41,288 bases of DNA from the NCBI GenBank assembly GCA_023475105.1, contig JAMCWJ010000025.1, forward strand, positions 1 to 41,288, written 5' to 3'. Below the pieces are notes generated by a model. It had not been told where the DNA came from. It saw only the letters and a list, made by a program, of their open reading frames with translations, and did not search any database. The DNA is from Nitrospirota bacterium (GTDB lineage: Bacteria > Nitrospirota > Thermodesulfovibrionia > Thermodesulfovibrionales > UBA9159). Shown here piece after piece: positions 1 through 9,100 of the stretch. Made by a program: the position numbers and the translations under genes. How positions within the stretch are numbered: the first letter of the stretch is position 1; each line of letters starts with the position of its first letter.

Positions 1-1
1 C

Positions 2-34
2 GTCGCCGTTCACAAGCCGGTTGATTTGAGGTAA
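2..34 (+). CDS. possible C-terminal end of an upstream gene (partial)
   Basis: One frame is open from the window edge to a TAA at 32-34 and would end in VAVHKPVDLR. Eleven codons are too few to identify a family. A putative promoter for gcvH starts about 55 bases downstream, which fits a gene ending here, but the frame could also be open by chance. Confidence 0.25.
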   Translation, partial: VAVHKPVDLR

Positions 35-49
35 AAAGGTAGCATATCC

Positions 50-73
50 CGTGGTCGGAAAGGCGTGACCACG
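50..73 (+). other. hairpin upstream of gcvH
   Basis: A perfect 7-bp inverted repeat, CGTGGTC (50-56) and GACCACG (67-73), encloses a 10-base loop. No U-tract follows, so it is not a standard terminator. It lies upstream of the putative gcvH promoter and could be an operator or the 3' end of the preceding transcript. I see no glycine-riboswitch signature. Confidence 0.3.
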
Positions 74-88
74 CTGAGGAAATACTCA

Positions 89-117
89 TTGACAAAGTGA
101 AAGGACTATGGTAGAAA
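89..117 (+). promoter_or_regulatory. putative sigma-70-type promoter for gcvH-lpdA
   Basis: TTGACA at 89-94 is a perfect -35 consensus. It is followed after 17 bases by TAGAAA (112-117, 4 of 6 matches to TATAAT). Transcription would start near 124, leaving a leader of about 22 bases with the Shine-Dalgarno of gcvH. This argues against the earlier in-frame ATG at 108. Confidence 0.4.
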
Positions 118-146
118 TTCACGCAGAACGCGCAAAGGAGGAAGGG

Positions 147-533
147 ATGAATCCAGAGAATCTCAAATATCACAAGGAGCACACATGGGTTAAGGTATCG
201 GGGAAAAGGGCGACTATCGGCATTACGGACCATGCCCAGGAAGCGCTTGGAGATATCGTTTATATCGATCTCCCCGACGCCAATACGACCGTTGAAGCGA
301 ACAGTGAGCTTGCCGAAATAGAATCCACAAAGGCGACATCCTCCGTGATAGCCCCGGCGAGCGGGACCGTGATCGAAGTGAATGAGGAACTCGCGGAGTC
401 TCCTGAAATAATCAATGAAGAACCTTACGGAAGGGGCTGGATCGCCGTGCTTGAAATAGATGATGAAGCGGAACTCGACGAGCTCATGGATTCCTCGGAG
501 TACGAACAGTATCTCGAAGAAGAGGCGAAATGA
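147..533 (+). CDS. gcvH: glycine cleavage system H protein
   Basis: The H protein carries the aminomethyl group of glycine on a lipoyl arm between the P, T and L proteins of the cleavage complex. The 128-residue product has the expected length and one lipoyl/biotinyl-like fold. The lipoylated lysine is K62 in the motif EIESTKATS, the usual ESVKA-type context. I chose the ATG at 147 because a strong Shine-Dalgarno AAAGGAGG lies at 134-141 and a putative promoter covers 89-117. An in-frame ATG at 108 would add 13 residues that do not look like the family. The stop overlaps the start of lpdA as ATGA, indicating translational coupling. gcvT and gcvP are not in this window; the gene may also serve lipoate transfer in general. 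Confidence 0.95.
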   Translation: MNPENLKYHKEHTWVKVSGKRATIGITDHAQEALGDIVYIDLPDANTTVEANSELAEIESTKATSSVIAPASGTVIEVNEELAESPEIINEEPYGRGWIAVLEIDDEAELDELMDSSEYEQYLEEEAK

Positions 534-1915
534 GAATCGTGATCCTTGGCGGGGGACCCGGCGGGTACGTTGCCGCGCTGAAAGGTGCGCAGCTCGGCGC
601 CGGGATCACGGTCGTTGAGAACGAAGAGGTCGGCGGCACCTGTCTTAACTGGGGCTGCATCCCCACGAAGACGCTTATTGCGTCGGCCGAGATGTTCGAG
701 AAGACGAAAGACCTTGCCGCTTTCGGGATCGACCTGAGCGGCTCCGTCTCTCCGAATCTCGCAAAGATGATGGAGCGGAAAGACAAGGTCGTCTCGATAC
801 AGGTAAAGGGGATCAGAGCGCTTTTCAAAAGCTGGGGAGTCGTGCTTGTCGAGGGCAGAGGTACATTGCTCAGCCCGACAGAGGTGGAGGTGGAGAAAGA
901 AGACGGGACGAAGGAAAGGATCGAAGCGGACAGGATCATCATCGCCACGGGCTCGAGGCCCGCGGAGATTCCCGCCTTCCCCTTCGACAGGGAGACCGTC
1001 CTTTCGAGTGACGATGCCGTTGTCATCAGAGAAATCCCCCGGACCCTCCTCATTGTCGGGGCAGGGGTGATCGGGTCCGAGTTTGCGTGCATATTCTCCG
1101 AACTCGGAACAGCGGTGACGATGGTCGAGGTGATGCCGAGGGCGGTGATGACCGAGGATAGCGAGATCTCGGAACTCCTGGAGCGGGAGTTCAAGAAGAA
1201 AAAGATCAGACTCCTCACCGGCACGGGGGTCACAAAGATCGAACACGAAGACGGCGGTATCCGCGCGTCGCTCTCCAACGGAGAGGAAATGGTGACGGAG
1301 AAGGTTCTCGTCTCGATCGGCAGGGCACTGAACAGTCGCGGGATCGGGCTCGAGGCCTTGGGAATAGAGAAGGGGAAGAAAGGCGAGATCGTCGTGAACG
1401 GGAAGATGGAGACGAATGTAAAGGGAATCTACGCGGTCGGTGACGTGGTGGGAGGCCCGCTGCTGGCCCACAAGGCCTCCAGGGAGGGTATCGTTGCTGC
1501 ATGCAACGCATGCGGCAACGATGTCACAATGGACTATTCCGTGGTCCCTGCAGCCATTTTCACCTCTCCCGAAATAGCGTCGGTCGGGCTCAGAGAGCAT
1601 GAGGCTGAGGAAAAAGGAGTGGCTGTCAGGATCGGGCGCTGCCAGTACAGGACCCTCGGCAAGGCCCATGCCATCGCTGAGATATCGGGGTTTTTCAAGA
1701 TCATCGCGGACCGGCAGACGGACAGGATACTGGGGGCGCACATCATGGGGGCACATGCCTCCGACCTCATTCATGAGGTCGCCGTTGCGATGCAGGCAGG
1801 AGTGAAGGCGAGGGAGATTGCGGAAACGATCCATGCCCATCCCACACTCTCCGAAGGCCTCAAGGAGGCGGCGGAAGACGTCCACGGCGAGGCGATTCAT
1901 GCGCTCAAAAAATGA
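530..1915 (+). CDS. lpdA: dihydrolipoyl dehydrogenase (L protein / E3)
   Basis: This FAD flavoenzyme reoxidises dihydrolipoyl groups with NAD+, here most directly the one on the neighbouring H protein. The 461 residues show the N-terminal FAD dinucleotide motif GGGPGG (7-12), the redox disulphide GGTCLNWGCIPTK with C38 and C43, a second NAD-binding GAGVIGSE near 180, and the C-terminal dimerisation domain with catalytic H437 and E442 in HAHPTLSE. All key residues are present. It starts on the ATG overlapping the gcvH stop. The coupling to gcvH suggests glycine cleavage as its main job, but the same E3 could serve 2-oxoacid dehydrogenases elsewhere in the genome. Confidence 0.96.
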   Translation: MRIVILGGGPGGYVAALKGAQLGAGITVVENEEVGGTCLNWGCIPTKTLIASAEMFEKTKDLAAFGIDLSGSVSPNLAKMMERKDKVVSIQVKGIRALFKSWGVVLVEGRGTLLSPTEVEVEKEDGTKERIEADRIIIATGSRPAEIPAFPFDRETVLSSDDAVVIREIPRTLLIVGAGVIGSEFACIFSELGTAVTMVEVMPRAVMTEDSEISELLEREFKKKKIRLLTGTGVTKIEHEDGGIRASLSNGEEMVTEKVLVSIGRALNSRGIGLEALGIEKGKKGEIVVNGKMETNVKGIYAVGDVVGGPLLAHKASREGIVAACNACGNDVTMDYSVVPAAIFTSPEIASVGLREHEAEEKGVAVRIGRCQYRTLGKAHAIAEISGFFKIIADRQTDRILGAHIMGAHASDLIHEVAVAMQAGVKAREIAETIHAHPTLSEGLKEAAEDVHGEAIHALKK

Positions 1916-1930
1916 CGCGGGCAGGCGCTG

Positions 1931-3307
1931 ATGCCGACTCAGACGGACACGGAAAACTGGCTCTCTCTCGTGCGAAAGAAGCACCGGGAGGTGTTCTCTG
2001 AGATTGACGTCCTTCTGCGCGCCCTGGACCGGTTCTTCAACATCGAGAATCTCCCCCTTTCAAAGGAGAACGTGGCAAACAGGAACTTCTCCGACGAACT
2101 CTCCGCAGTCAGGGACACCATCCTGAGGACGATCGGCCTTCTCGACTTGGTCATGCCCGAGAACAGAAAGAACGTCTACTGGTTCCAGAAGTTCGCCCAG
2201 GCGAAATTCCTGAACGACAAAAGGAGGGACGCCATCAGGGAAGAACTCTACAAGCAGGACGTTCCCGAAAAGAGTCTCTTCCTCCTGTATGATTCCTTCA
2301 TAAACCTCAAGGGGATCGTTTCCGACATCCTCAGGACGGAACATATACCGTACCTCACCTATCAGAACATCGGGCAGCTCGCGGGAAGGGAGATAAGGGA
2401 AAACGTCTTTTTCAATCCTTTCAGGAAGGACCCGAATCCGGAGTTCGACGTCATCGAGAACCGGGAGATCTCGAAAGTGGTGAGGACAATAAAGGACCGG
2501 GAGATGAGGAACTATACTTCAGTGATCCTCGTGTATCTCTTCAGGTTTCTGAGGTATCTTCGGTACGCCGACACATCGAACAGGTTCGGTTCTCTTCACT
2601 CTTCGCTTCTGATCATTCTGCTTCTGCGGTCCGAGTTCGCCGCCTTCCTGGACTACCTGACCCGCACGGGGCGCAAGGTCCAGGACGAGGGCTTCAGGAT
2701 GACCCTCAGGGTGGTATCCTACCAGTTCTCGATGGAGTCGAGGAGGGTTTTTCTCCAGGAGCTCAAGGAAATCTTCAGGAACAAATCGCCGCAGTATCTG
2801 AAAGGAAAGCTTGAAAACGGCCACGGGATATTGAAGAACCTTACGGAACAGAGCATCGTGCAGATCGTCCAGTTCTTCAGCCCTGAGGTGGGCGGGGGCG
2901 ATGTCTTCGACACCTTTATCACGAAGCGCGAACAGTCCATGAGACTGAGGGAGGACGTCTTCATCCTGAACAGGTTCCTCGGTCTGATCGAAAAGGAGAC
3001 CACGCAGGAGGAGAGGATGCACGTTTTCGATGCGATGAGGAACTTCATGCTCTACTTTCAGAGTTTTACCTTCAAGCTTCTCAGATATGACGACTACGAA
3101 GAGTTTGTCTCCTTTTTCGACAAGGTGCTCGCGTTCAACAGGGACGACACGAGCGGAAGGGGGTTCGATAAGATACTCGACAAGACACGGCAGTTCAGGA
3201 TATTCACCGAGACGTGCCTGAGGCAGATCTCGGCCCGGTCGGAACTGGCTGAGGTGCCGACAGATATGGGGCGGATTGAAGACAGCCTGAGGCAGTATCT
3301 GCAATGA
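1931..3307 (+). CDS. uncharacterised all-helical protein, 458 residues
   Basis: I do not recognise this family. The predicted product is soluble, highly charged and apparently all alpha-helical, with many Arg/Lys/Glu-rich stretches and hydrophobic patches such as LLIILLLRSEFAAFLDYL near residue 225. That patch is too short and too interrupted to call a membrane anchor. No signal peptide, cysteine cluster, P-loop or nucleotide-binding motif is visible. It begins 15 bases after lpdA on an ATG with only a weak purine-rich sequence in front. Codon use resembles its neighbours, and the frame is open for 1.38 kb, so it is a real gene. It lies between lpdA and eno on the same strand, probably in one transcription unit. 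Its function cannot be inferred from position alone. Confidence 0.85.
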   Translation: MPTQTDTENWLSLVRKKHREVFSEIDVLLRALDRFFNIENLPLSKENVANRNFSDELSAVRDTILRTIGLLDLVMPENRKNVYWFQKFAQAKFLNDKRRDAIREELYKQDVPEKSLFLLYDSFINLKGIVSDILRTEHIPYLTYQNIGQLAGREIRENVFFNPFRKDPNPEFDVIENREISKVVRTIKDREMRNYTSVILVYLFRFLRYLRYADTSNRFGSLHSSLLIILLLRSEFAAFLDYLTRTGRKVQDEGFRMTLRVVSYQFSMESRRVFLQELKEIFRNKSPQYLKGKLENGHGILKNLTEQSIVQIVQFFSPEVGGGDVFDTFITKREQSMRLREDVFILNRFLGLIEKETTQEERMHVFDAMRNFMLYFQSFTFKLLRYDDYEEFVSFFDKVLAFNRDDTSGRGFDKILDKTRQFRIFTETCLRQISARSELAEVPTDMGRIEDSLRQYLQ

Positions 3308-3478
3308 CGCAAGGGGTCTTACACGCGGGAGGCAGATGCACGCTCGCACGTTCGCCGGCAACCGGGCGGCGCCGTTCTTCCGCCTGGGAGAAGCTTTCGG
3401 GTCGGGCGGCGGTCCCGGACATGACGGTATGACGGAAGCAAAAGCGGTAGAACAGAATTCTTTTCGAAGGAGGGTGCT

Positions 3479-4756
3479 GTGGGAAATATTATCGACGTCA
3501 AGGCAATGGAAATACTGGACTCGAGGGGAAATCCGACCGTCCAGGTGGAAGTCGTTCTGGACTGCGGGGTATCGGGAAAGGCTGCGGTGCCCTCGGGGGC
3601 GTCCACGGGTGAGCGCGAAGCCCTCGAACTGAGAGACGGTGGAAGCAGGTATCACGGCAAGGGTGTGCTTAACGCGGTAAGCAACGTGGTGCAGGAGATC
3701 GGACCGAAGCTTGCGGGGCTCGACTCGATGGACCAGGTTTCGGTCGACGACCTCATGAAGGAACTCGACGGTACGGACAATAAATCGCGCCTCGGAGCGA
3801 ACGCGATTCTCGGCGTGTCCCTTGCCGTCTGCAAGGCGTCGGCTGCAGAGCTCGGTATCCCCCTTTACCGGTACATCGGCGGATGTAACGCGAAAGAACT
3901 CCCGGTGCCGATGATGAACATTCTGAACGGAGGCGCCCATGCCGACAACAATCTCGACATCCAGGAGTTCATGATCGTGCCTGCGGGTCTTCCCAATTTC
4001 TCCGCCGCGGTCTGCGCGGCCTCCGAGGTCTTCCACAGCCTGAAAGCGATTCTGAAGAAGAACAAACTTCATACTGCGGTCGGCGACGAGGGAGGGTTTG
4101 CTCCGGACCTCAAGAACAACGAAGAGGCGATCAGGCTGATCATCCGCGCCGTCGAGGAGGCAGGCTATGTGCCGGGAAGGGACATCTCGATCGCCCTTGA
4201 TGCGGCCGCTTCGGAATTCTACTCGGAGAAAGGTTATCGCTTCGAAGGCAAGGTCTATTCCTCGGACGCTATCATCGAGTACTATGAGAAGCTGATGAAC
4301 CGCTATCCCGTCCTCTCGATCGAGGACGGTCTTTCGGAGCGGGACTGGAAAGGTTGGAAACGTCTGACCCGGATGCTCGGAAAGTCGGTCCAGCTCGTAG
4401 GCGACGATATCTTCGTCACAAACACGGCAATCATCAGGGAAGGGATCAGACAGAAAATAGCGAACTCGGTCCTGATCAAGCTGAACCAGATCGGCACCCT
4501 CACCGAAACGCTCGACGCGATAGAGATGACGAAAAGGGCGGGCTATACCGCTGTCGTTTCCCACCGCTCGGGGGAGACCGAGGATACCACGATCGCAGAC
4601 CTCGCCGTCGCGTGCAACACCGGCTTTATCAAGACGGGTTCGCTTTCGAGGAGCGACAGGGTGGCGAAATACAACAGGCTGATGGAGATCGAGAAAGAGC
4701 TCGGGGGTTCGGCACTGTACAAAGGAAAGGACGCGTTGTATAATTTGATACAATGA
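3479..4756 (+). CDS. eno: enolase (phosphopyruvate hydratase)
   Basis: Enolase interconverts 2-phosphoglycerate and phosphoenolpyruvate. The 425-residue protein carries the full active site: mobile-loop S42 in SGASTG, H154 in GGAHADN, E163 and E204, Mg ligands D241, E282 and D309, catalytic K334 in the signature [13 protein letters not shown], and H362-R363-S364. It starts with GTG at 3479, four bases after a strong Shine-Dalgarno AAGGAGGG at 3467-3474. The 171-base gap before it holds no gene. Its stop overlaps the following division gene as ATGA. It is a housekeeping glycolytic/gluconeogenic enzyme. Confidence 0.97.
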   Translation: MGNIIDVKAMEILDSRGNPTVQVEVVLDCGVSGKAAVPSGASTGEREALELRDGGSRYHGKGVLNAVSNVVQEIGPKLAGLDSMDQVSVDDLMKELDGTDNKSRLGANAILGVSLAVCKASAAELGIPLYRYIGGCNAKELPVPMMNILNGGAHADNNLDIQEFMIVPAGLPNFSAAVCAASEVFHSLKAILKKNKLHTAVGDEGGFAPDLKNNEEAIRLIIRAVEEAGYVPGRDISIALDAAASEFYSEKGYRFEGKVYSSDAIIEYYEKLMNRYPVLSIEDGLSERDWKGWKRLTRMLGKSVQLVGDDIFVTNTAIIREGIRQKIANSVLIKLNQIGTLTETLDAIEMTKRAGYTAVVSHRSGETEDTTIADLAVACNTGFIKTGSLSRSDRVAKYNRLMEIEKELGGSALYKGKDALYNLIQ

Positions 4757-5076
4757 GCTACGATAACCGTCTCAGGAAGCAGGTGACCTCGGAGATCAAG
4801 AAGAGGCGCCTTATCTTTTTTACGATTGTCTGTCTCAGCATCCTTTACTTCGCGGCACGGTTTACCTTCGGCGAGACCGGACTCCTCCGGTACCGCGAAC
4901 TGGCGCAAAAGAAGACCCACCTGGTCAGCGAAATAGGGCAGATCGAAGCGACCAACGCGCAGCTGAAAACGGAACTGAAACTCCTCAAAGAGAACCCTTT
5001 CTATATCGAGAAATATGCGAGAGAGGATTTCGGCATGGCGAAACCGGACGAGTACGTCTTCAAGTACGAGCAGTAG
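4753..5076 (+). CDS. ftsB: FtsB/DivIC-family cell division protein
   Basis: This small bitopic membrane protein belongs to the septum formation initiator family, whose members bridge FtsL and FtsQ at the division site. The 107 residues show a basic cytoplasmic N-terminus, one membrane span at about 20-38, and a coiled coil (about 48-85, rich in [16 protein letters not shown]-type heptads). The typical C-terminal part follows, containing [21 protein letters not shown]. That last segment is the family hallmark. The start overlaps the eno stop (ATGA); eno next to ftsB is a common arrangement in bacteria. I cannot distinguish FtsB from DivIC by sequence alone. Confidence 0.85.
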   Translation: MSYDNRLRKQVTSEIKKRRLIFFTIVCLSILYFAARFTFGETGLLRYRELAQKKTHLVSEIGQIEATNAQLKTELKLLKENPFYIEKYAREDFGMAKPDEYVFKYEQ

Positions 5077-5158
5077 CCCCTTTCGGCATGAGAGTCGCGT
5101 GGCGTATTGTCCGGCCTGGTGTCTCCGGGAAAGGTTCTTTTTTGCCGGCGAATGACAA

Positions 5159-5370
5159 CTACGATTCCCGCCTGGTCTTTTTCTGTTCGTACATCGCCCT
5201 GTCTCCCTTTTTCAGCAGTTCGTCGAGAGAACAAGGATGTTCGGGATCATAGTACGATATCCCGACGCTGAGCGACAGTTTGTAGCCGCGGTGCATCTTT
5301 TCATTGTGAAGTTCGAGTTTCTTTTGCAGACGGCGTATGCCCTCCTCACCTTGTCTCCGGTTTGCCGTTC
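5159..5370 (-). pseudogene. C-terminal remnant of a GGDEF (diguanylate cyclase) domain
   Basis: Reading the minus strand, about 70 codons run open to a TAG at 5159-5161. They spell the end of a GGDEF domain: an IRRLQKKLELHN helix, then LSLSVGISYYDP, then LDELLKKGDRAMYEQKK. These match the last strand and helix that follow the GGDEF catalytic loop in diguanylate cyclases. The frame hits a TGA just upstream at about 5373, and no GG[DE]EF motif is found nearby, so the catalytic half is missing. There is no start codon or Shine-Dalgarno. It sits in the 381-base gap between ftsB and a LuxR-type gene; I see nothing else in the rest of that gap. It is best read as a decaying fragment. Confidence 0.75.
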
Positions 5371-5457
5371 ATGACCATACTATGAATCCCGCAGCGGGAC
5401 AAGTCAATCCTACCTGCGTAGTGGCGGGAGGACCGGCGCGGAAGGTCTCTTCCGGGC

Positions 5458-6015
5458 TCAGCCACGGGCAGGCTCGGACCCCGCCAGCGTCAGGAGAAAG
5501 CTCATCAGCGCGAACCTGTTCTCGACGCCAATCTTCATGTAGATATTGCTGAGGTAGTCCTTCACCGTCTGCTCGGCGATCTCGAGCTCTTCCGCGATTT
5601 CCGTGTTCTTCATACCGTTCAGTACGCGTCTCATCACATCCGTTTCCCTTCTCGTCAGTCGGAACTGCATCCGGATCTTCGCGAGGTCGAATTTGTTCGA
5701 AAGCGATTCCTCAACGATGAAGACGGCCACGAAGGGGCCGGGTTCTTCGCAGAAGTGGACCGTGAATATCCAGTTGTTCGGAGAGTCCTCGAACTTCTTC
5801 ATGATATGGACCTCTCCCGGGATCGTTTCTTTCACCCTCGCAAGGGTGATCGCGTCGAAGATCCTCCTCGAAACGGTCGTCACCTCATTGGGAAGCCTGA
5901 ACCGCTTGAGAAACAGTTCCGCCCGCCTGTTCGCAAAGAGAACACCCAGCTTCCGGTCGAACACAATTACCCCTGTCGGCATCTTGCCGAACACAAACGC
6001 TTCAATGTCTTTCAT
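5458..6015 (-). CDS. PAS-LuxR transcriptional regulator
   Basis: The 185-residue protein has an N-terminal PAS-like sensing domain (about 8-110, opening with KMPTGVIVFDRKLGVLFANRR) and a C-terminal LuxR/GerE helix-turn-helix (about 120-178). The HTH shows the typical RLTRRETDVMRRVLNGMKNTEIAEEL and the recognition helix region EQTVKDYLSNIYMKIGV. The signature residues of LuxR HTHs (LTxRE, G.xNxEIA, TVKxHLSNIYxK) are conserved, with Y replacing the usual H at TVKDYL. No phosphoacceptor receiver domain is present, so it probably responds to a ligand or partner. Minus-strand AGAGGGAC lies just before the ATG. It is transcribed separately from the kinase operon downstream in coordinate order; its targets are unknown. 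Confidence 0.87.
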   Translation of the reverse strand: MKDIEAFVFGKMPTGVIVFDRKLGVLFANRRAELFLKRFRLPNEVTTVSRRIFDAITLARVKETIPGEVHIMKKFEDSPNNWIFTVHFCEEPGPFVAVFIVEESLSNKFDLAKIRMQFRLTRRETDVMRRVLNGMKNTEIAEELEIAEQTVKDYLSNIYMKIGVENRFALMSFLLTLAGSEPARG

Positions 6016-6104
6016 GTCCCTCTACCTATTACCTCCGGTTCACTGTCTCTATTTACCGCATTGTCCCGGCGAAGCCGGCGGAAACGACCACGAATTCCTG
6101 GTCC

Positions 6105-6119
6105 CCGGGACAGTCCCGG
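6105..6119. repeat. perfect 7-bp inverted repeat after the HD-GYP gene
   Basis: CCGGGAC (6105-6111) and GTCCCGG (6113-6119) form a palindrome around one central A, directly after the minus-strand stop codon at 6121-6123. A second small hairpin, CCGGC-GAA-GCCGG, lies at 6066-6078. Neither is followed by a run of T. They could be an operator in front of the LuxR-type gene's region, a factor-independent end without U-tract, or a dispersed repeat. Confidence 0.4.
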
Positions 6120-6120
6120 T

Positions 6121-9100
6121 TCATCCGTTCCATCTTTCGAGAACCCTGAGAAAGGCCTCGACCACGCGGGGATCGAATTGTGTGCCGCAGCACCCCTTGA
6201 GTTCCGAAATGGCGTATTCCCTGCCCGGAGCAGCCCTGTAAGGCCTGTCCGCGGTCATCGCGTCAAAGGAGTCCGCCGCGCAGAGTATCCGCGCGAAGAG
6301 GGGTATCTTTTCTCCCTTGATGCCTGCGGGGTAACCTTTTCCGTCGTAGCGCTCGTGGTGATGGAGGATGCCGGGGATGACGTCGCTCAGCTGCTTTATG
6401 GGCGCGAGTATCTCGGCGCCCTTGCCGGGGTGTTTCCTGACCAGCGCAAATTCTTCCGCCGTGAATTTCTCCAATTTATTGAGAAGCAGGTCATAGGTGC
6501 CGATCTTTCCGATATCATGGAGGAGGCCGGAGAGCTTCAGCCGTTCCAGTTCCTCTTCCCCAAGCCCCATTTCCCTGCCGATTTCGACGGCGTATTTCGT
6601 GACTCTTTCGGAATGTCCCTTGGTCCAGGGGGATTTTGCGTCGATCGCTGAAGCAAGGGAGGTGATGGTGTTGATCAGAAGCTCCTGAAGTTCCTCGTAG
6701 AGACGCGCGTTTTCGAGGGCCACCGCAATCTGGGACGCGAGGTTCTCGGCAGTGGTGAGATGCCCGGCGGTCAGCCTTCCGGGGCGCGTCGAGCCGACAT
6801 CGAGAAAACCGGTAACCCCATCTTTCGTGACGAGAGGGACGAGGAGCGCGGATATGATGCCCACCTTGCTCAGCTCTCTATGATAGGGGCAGGTGTCTGC
6901 CGGCAGGTCGGCGAGATAGAGGGAAACGCGGTTTTTGTCGAAGGCCTCGAAATGGAGTTCTTTCAGCGGGTAGGTTTTATCAACCATAGTCCCCGCGCCC
7001 CATTCTGAAACTACCCTGCAGCCTGCGCCTTCCTTAAGGACGACGGCCGCCCTGTCGCAGGGGATTATCCTGTTTATCATGGCGGCGGCCGTCTTGAGAA
7101 TGCTGTCCCTGTCTATGGAGGACAGGATCTCCTTGTCGAACTGAGACATCGTTTTGATCGTCTCGATCTTGACCGACAGTTCCATCAGTCTTTCGAGAGA
7201 TTCCTTGTAGAGCCTGCTGTTCTGGAGGGCCACTGCGATCCCGTCGGCAAGTCCTTTTATGAGCATCAGGTCCTTGCGGTCGATGGGGTTTGCTTTCCTG
7301 TAATTGCCCACTATTCCCCCGATGACCTTTCCTCTTACCGTGATGGGGACCATAACGATACTTCCGATCCGGAATGTCTCGATAAGCTCTTTAGTAAGGA
7401 GAGCATTTTCCGCCGCGTTCTCGATCACGATTTCTTCTCCCCTGAGAAATTCGGCCATGGCCGGGAAATCTTCCTCTCTGAAGGTGCGTGAGACGAGCAC
7501 CCCTTCTTCGACCGGGGTCAGCCCGTGTCCGGCTGAGAAAACAAAGCCCCTGAGCGCCTCGTCGTAGAGAAAGATCATTGTCCTGTCGAACCTCAGGTAA
7601 TTCGGCACGAGACCCATCACGTTTCGTATGAGTTCGCTTTCACTGAGACTTGTGTTCAGTGCGTTCACTATTCTCACGAGGGAATGGGAGATCTCCGCTT
7701 CCTCCTTTATCTGCCGGTAAAGGAGCATAAGCTCTTCTTCAGCCTTTTTGCGCTCGGTAATGTCGGTGTGGGTACCGAGCATTCTCAAAGGCTTGCCGGC
7801 GGAGTCGCGCTCCACGGTCTTTCCCATGGACAGGATCCACTTCCAGTTTCCGGACTTCATCCTCTGCCTGAATTCGACCCGGTATTCGGAAAGCTCCCCG
7901 GCGATATACGCGCGGTACACCGCTGTCACGCGCTTCCGCTCCTCCGGATGGAGCCGTTCGATCCATTGTGCGTTCGTCTCATGAAACTCCCCGGGATCAT
8001 ATCCCAGCATCAGGGCGTATTCGGGGGTGACGACCGTTTCGCCGGTCTGTATGTTCAGGTCATACAGTCCCTGGTTTGCCGCGCCGAGAGCGAGACGCAG
8101 GCGTTCTTCACTCTCCCGCAGTGCTTTTTCACCGGACCCGCGCCGTTCCTCGACTGCGATCGCGGAGGCCAGAATTCCCATCAAGCGCTTATCGGCCTCG
8201 GACGGAATGAAATCATCCTGATACAGGACGCACAGCGAACCGAGAGGAGCGTCTCCAAACATAACCGGCGTGCCGACGTAGGTCTCCAGCTTGTACTTGA
8301 TCACATTGGGGTCGGTTTTCGCATACCGTGTCTTGGACAGGTTGCGAACGACAAAGACCCGGTCACCACCTTTCGTGATCACGTCATAACAGATATGCCC
8401 TTCAGGCTTGTCCTCAGGGTTATAATCGGGAGGCGTGTTCCACCGTCCGAAAGAGCAGAGCATGCCTTTGTCGAGCCGGTTGTAAAGGGCGGCGGTGGCT
8501 CTCATCAGTTTCCCGCAAAGGGCGGTGAGACGCTGAATGTTCTCATGGGGGTCGGGCACAAATTCCAGGAAGCACTCATTGATCTCCTTGAGCTGTTCTT
8601 CTCCTTTTTTGCGCTCGGTGATGTCGGTCAGCAGGGTAAGCAGGTGAGATTCGCCGGCGGTCCGAAAGGGCACGAAGCGGCAGGCAGCCCACAATTCTTT
8701 TCCAAAGGTAGAAACGACATGGGCATCCAGCATCTGCTCAACCCCTGTGGACAATGCGGCCTCCGCCGCCTTTGCCATCCCTGATGTTCGCCATGATTCC
8801 AGATTTCGGTAGTTCTGCCCGAGCAGTTGTTCCACTGTCGCCCCGGCCGACCTTGCCGCAGCCTCGTTGGCCGAGACGCACTGTCCCGAGCGGTCGTAGA
8901 TAAGAATGGCGATGGAAGAGGCCTTGAATATCTCGCGGTTGAATTCGAGCGCTTCGGCGATCTCCTGTTCAGCCTTTTTGCGTTCAGTAATGTCCCGCAT
9001 TATGGAGGTGTAACTCGTGACAGCTCCCTTTTCGTCCTTCAGTGCGACCGCGGCAATCTCCACGGGCACGCGCCTGCCGTTTTTTCCGATCCTTGCTGAT

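Noticed and set aside
1-107. glycine riboswitch upstream of gcvH
   Set aside because: Only one 7-bp hairpin is present, and the conserved core of the glycine aptamer is not seen. The region is also too short between the apparent upstream stop and the promoter.
425-1984. 519-codon open frame on the minus strand over lpdA
   Set aside because: It is antisense to an intact dihydrolipoyl dehydrogenase, with low-complexity Ser and His/Arg-rich translation.
2519-4753. 744-codon open frame on the minus strand
   Set aside because: It lies opposite the orphan gene and eno, both convincing on the plus strand. The translation is Arg/His/Pro/Leu-rich with no family pattern, typical of antisense frames in GC-rich DNA.
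6066-6078. intrinsic terminator after the HD-GYP gene
   Set aside because: The small CCGGC-GAA-GCCGG hairpin and the nearby palindrome have no T-tract on either strand.
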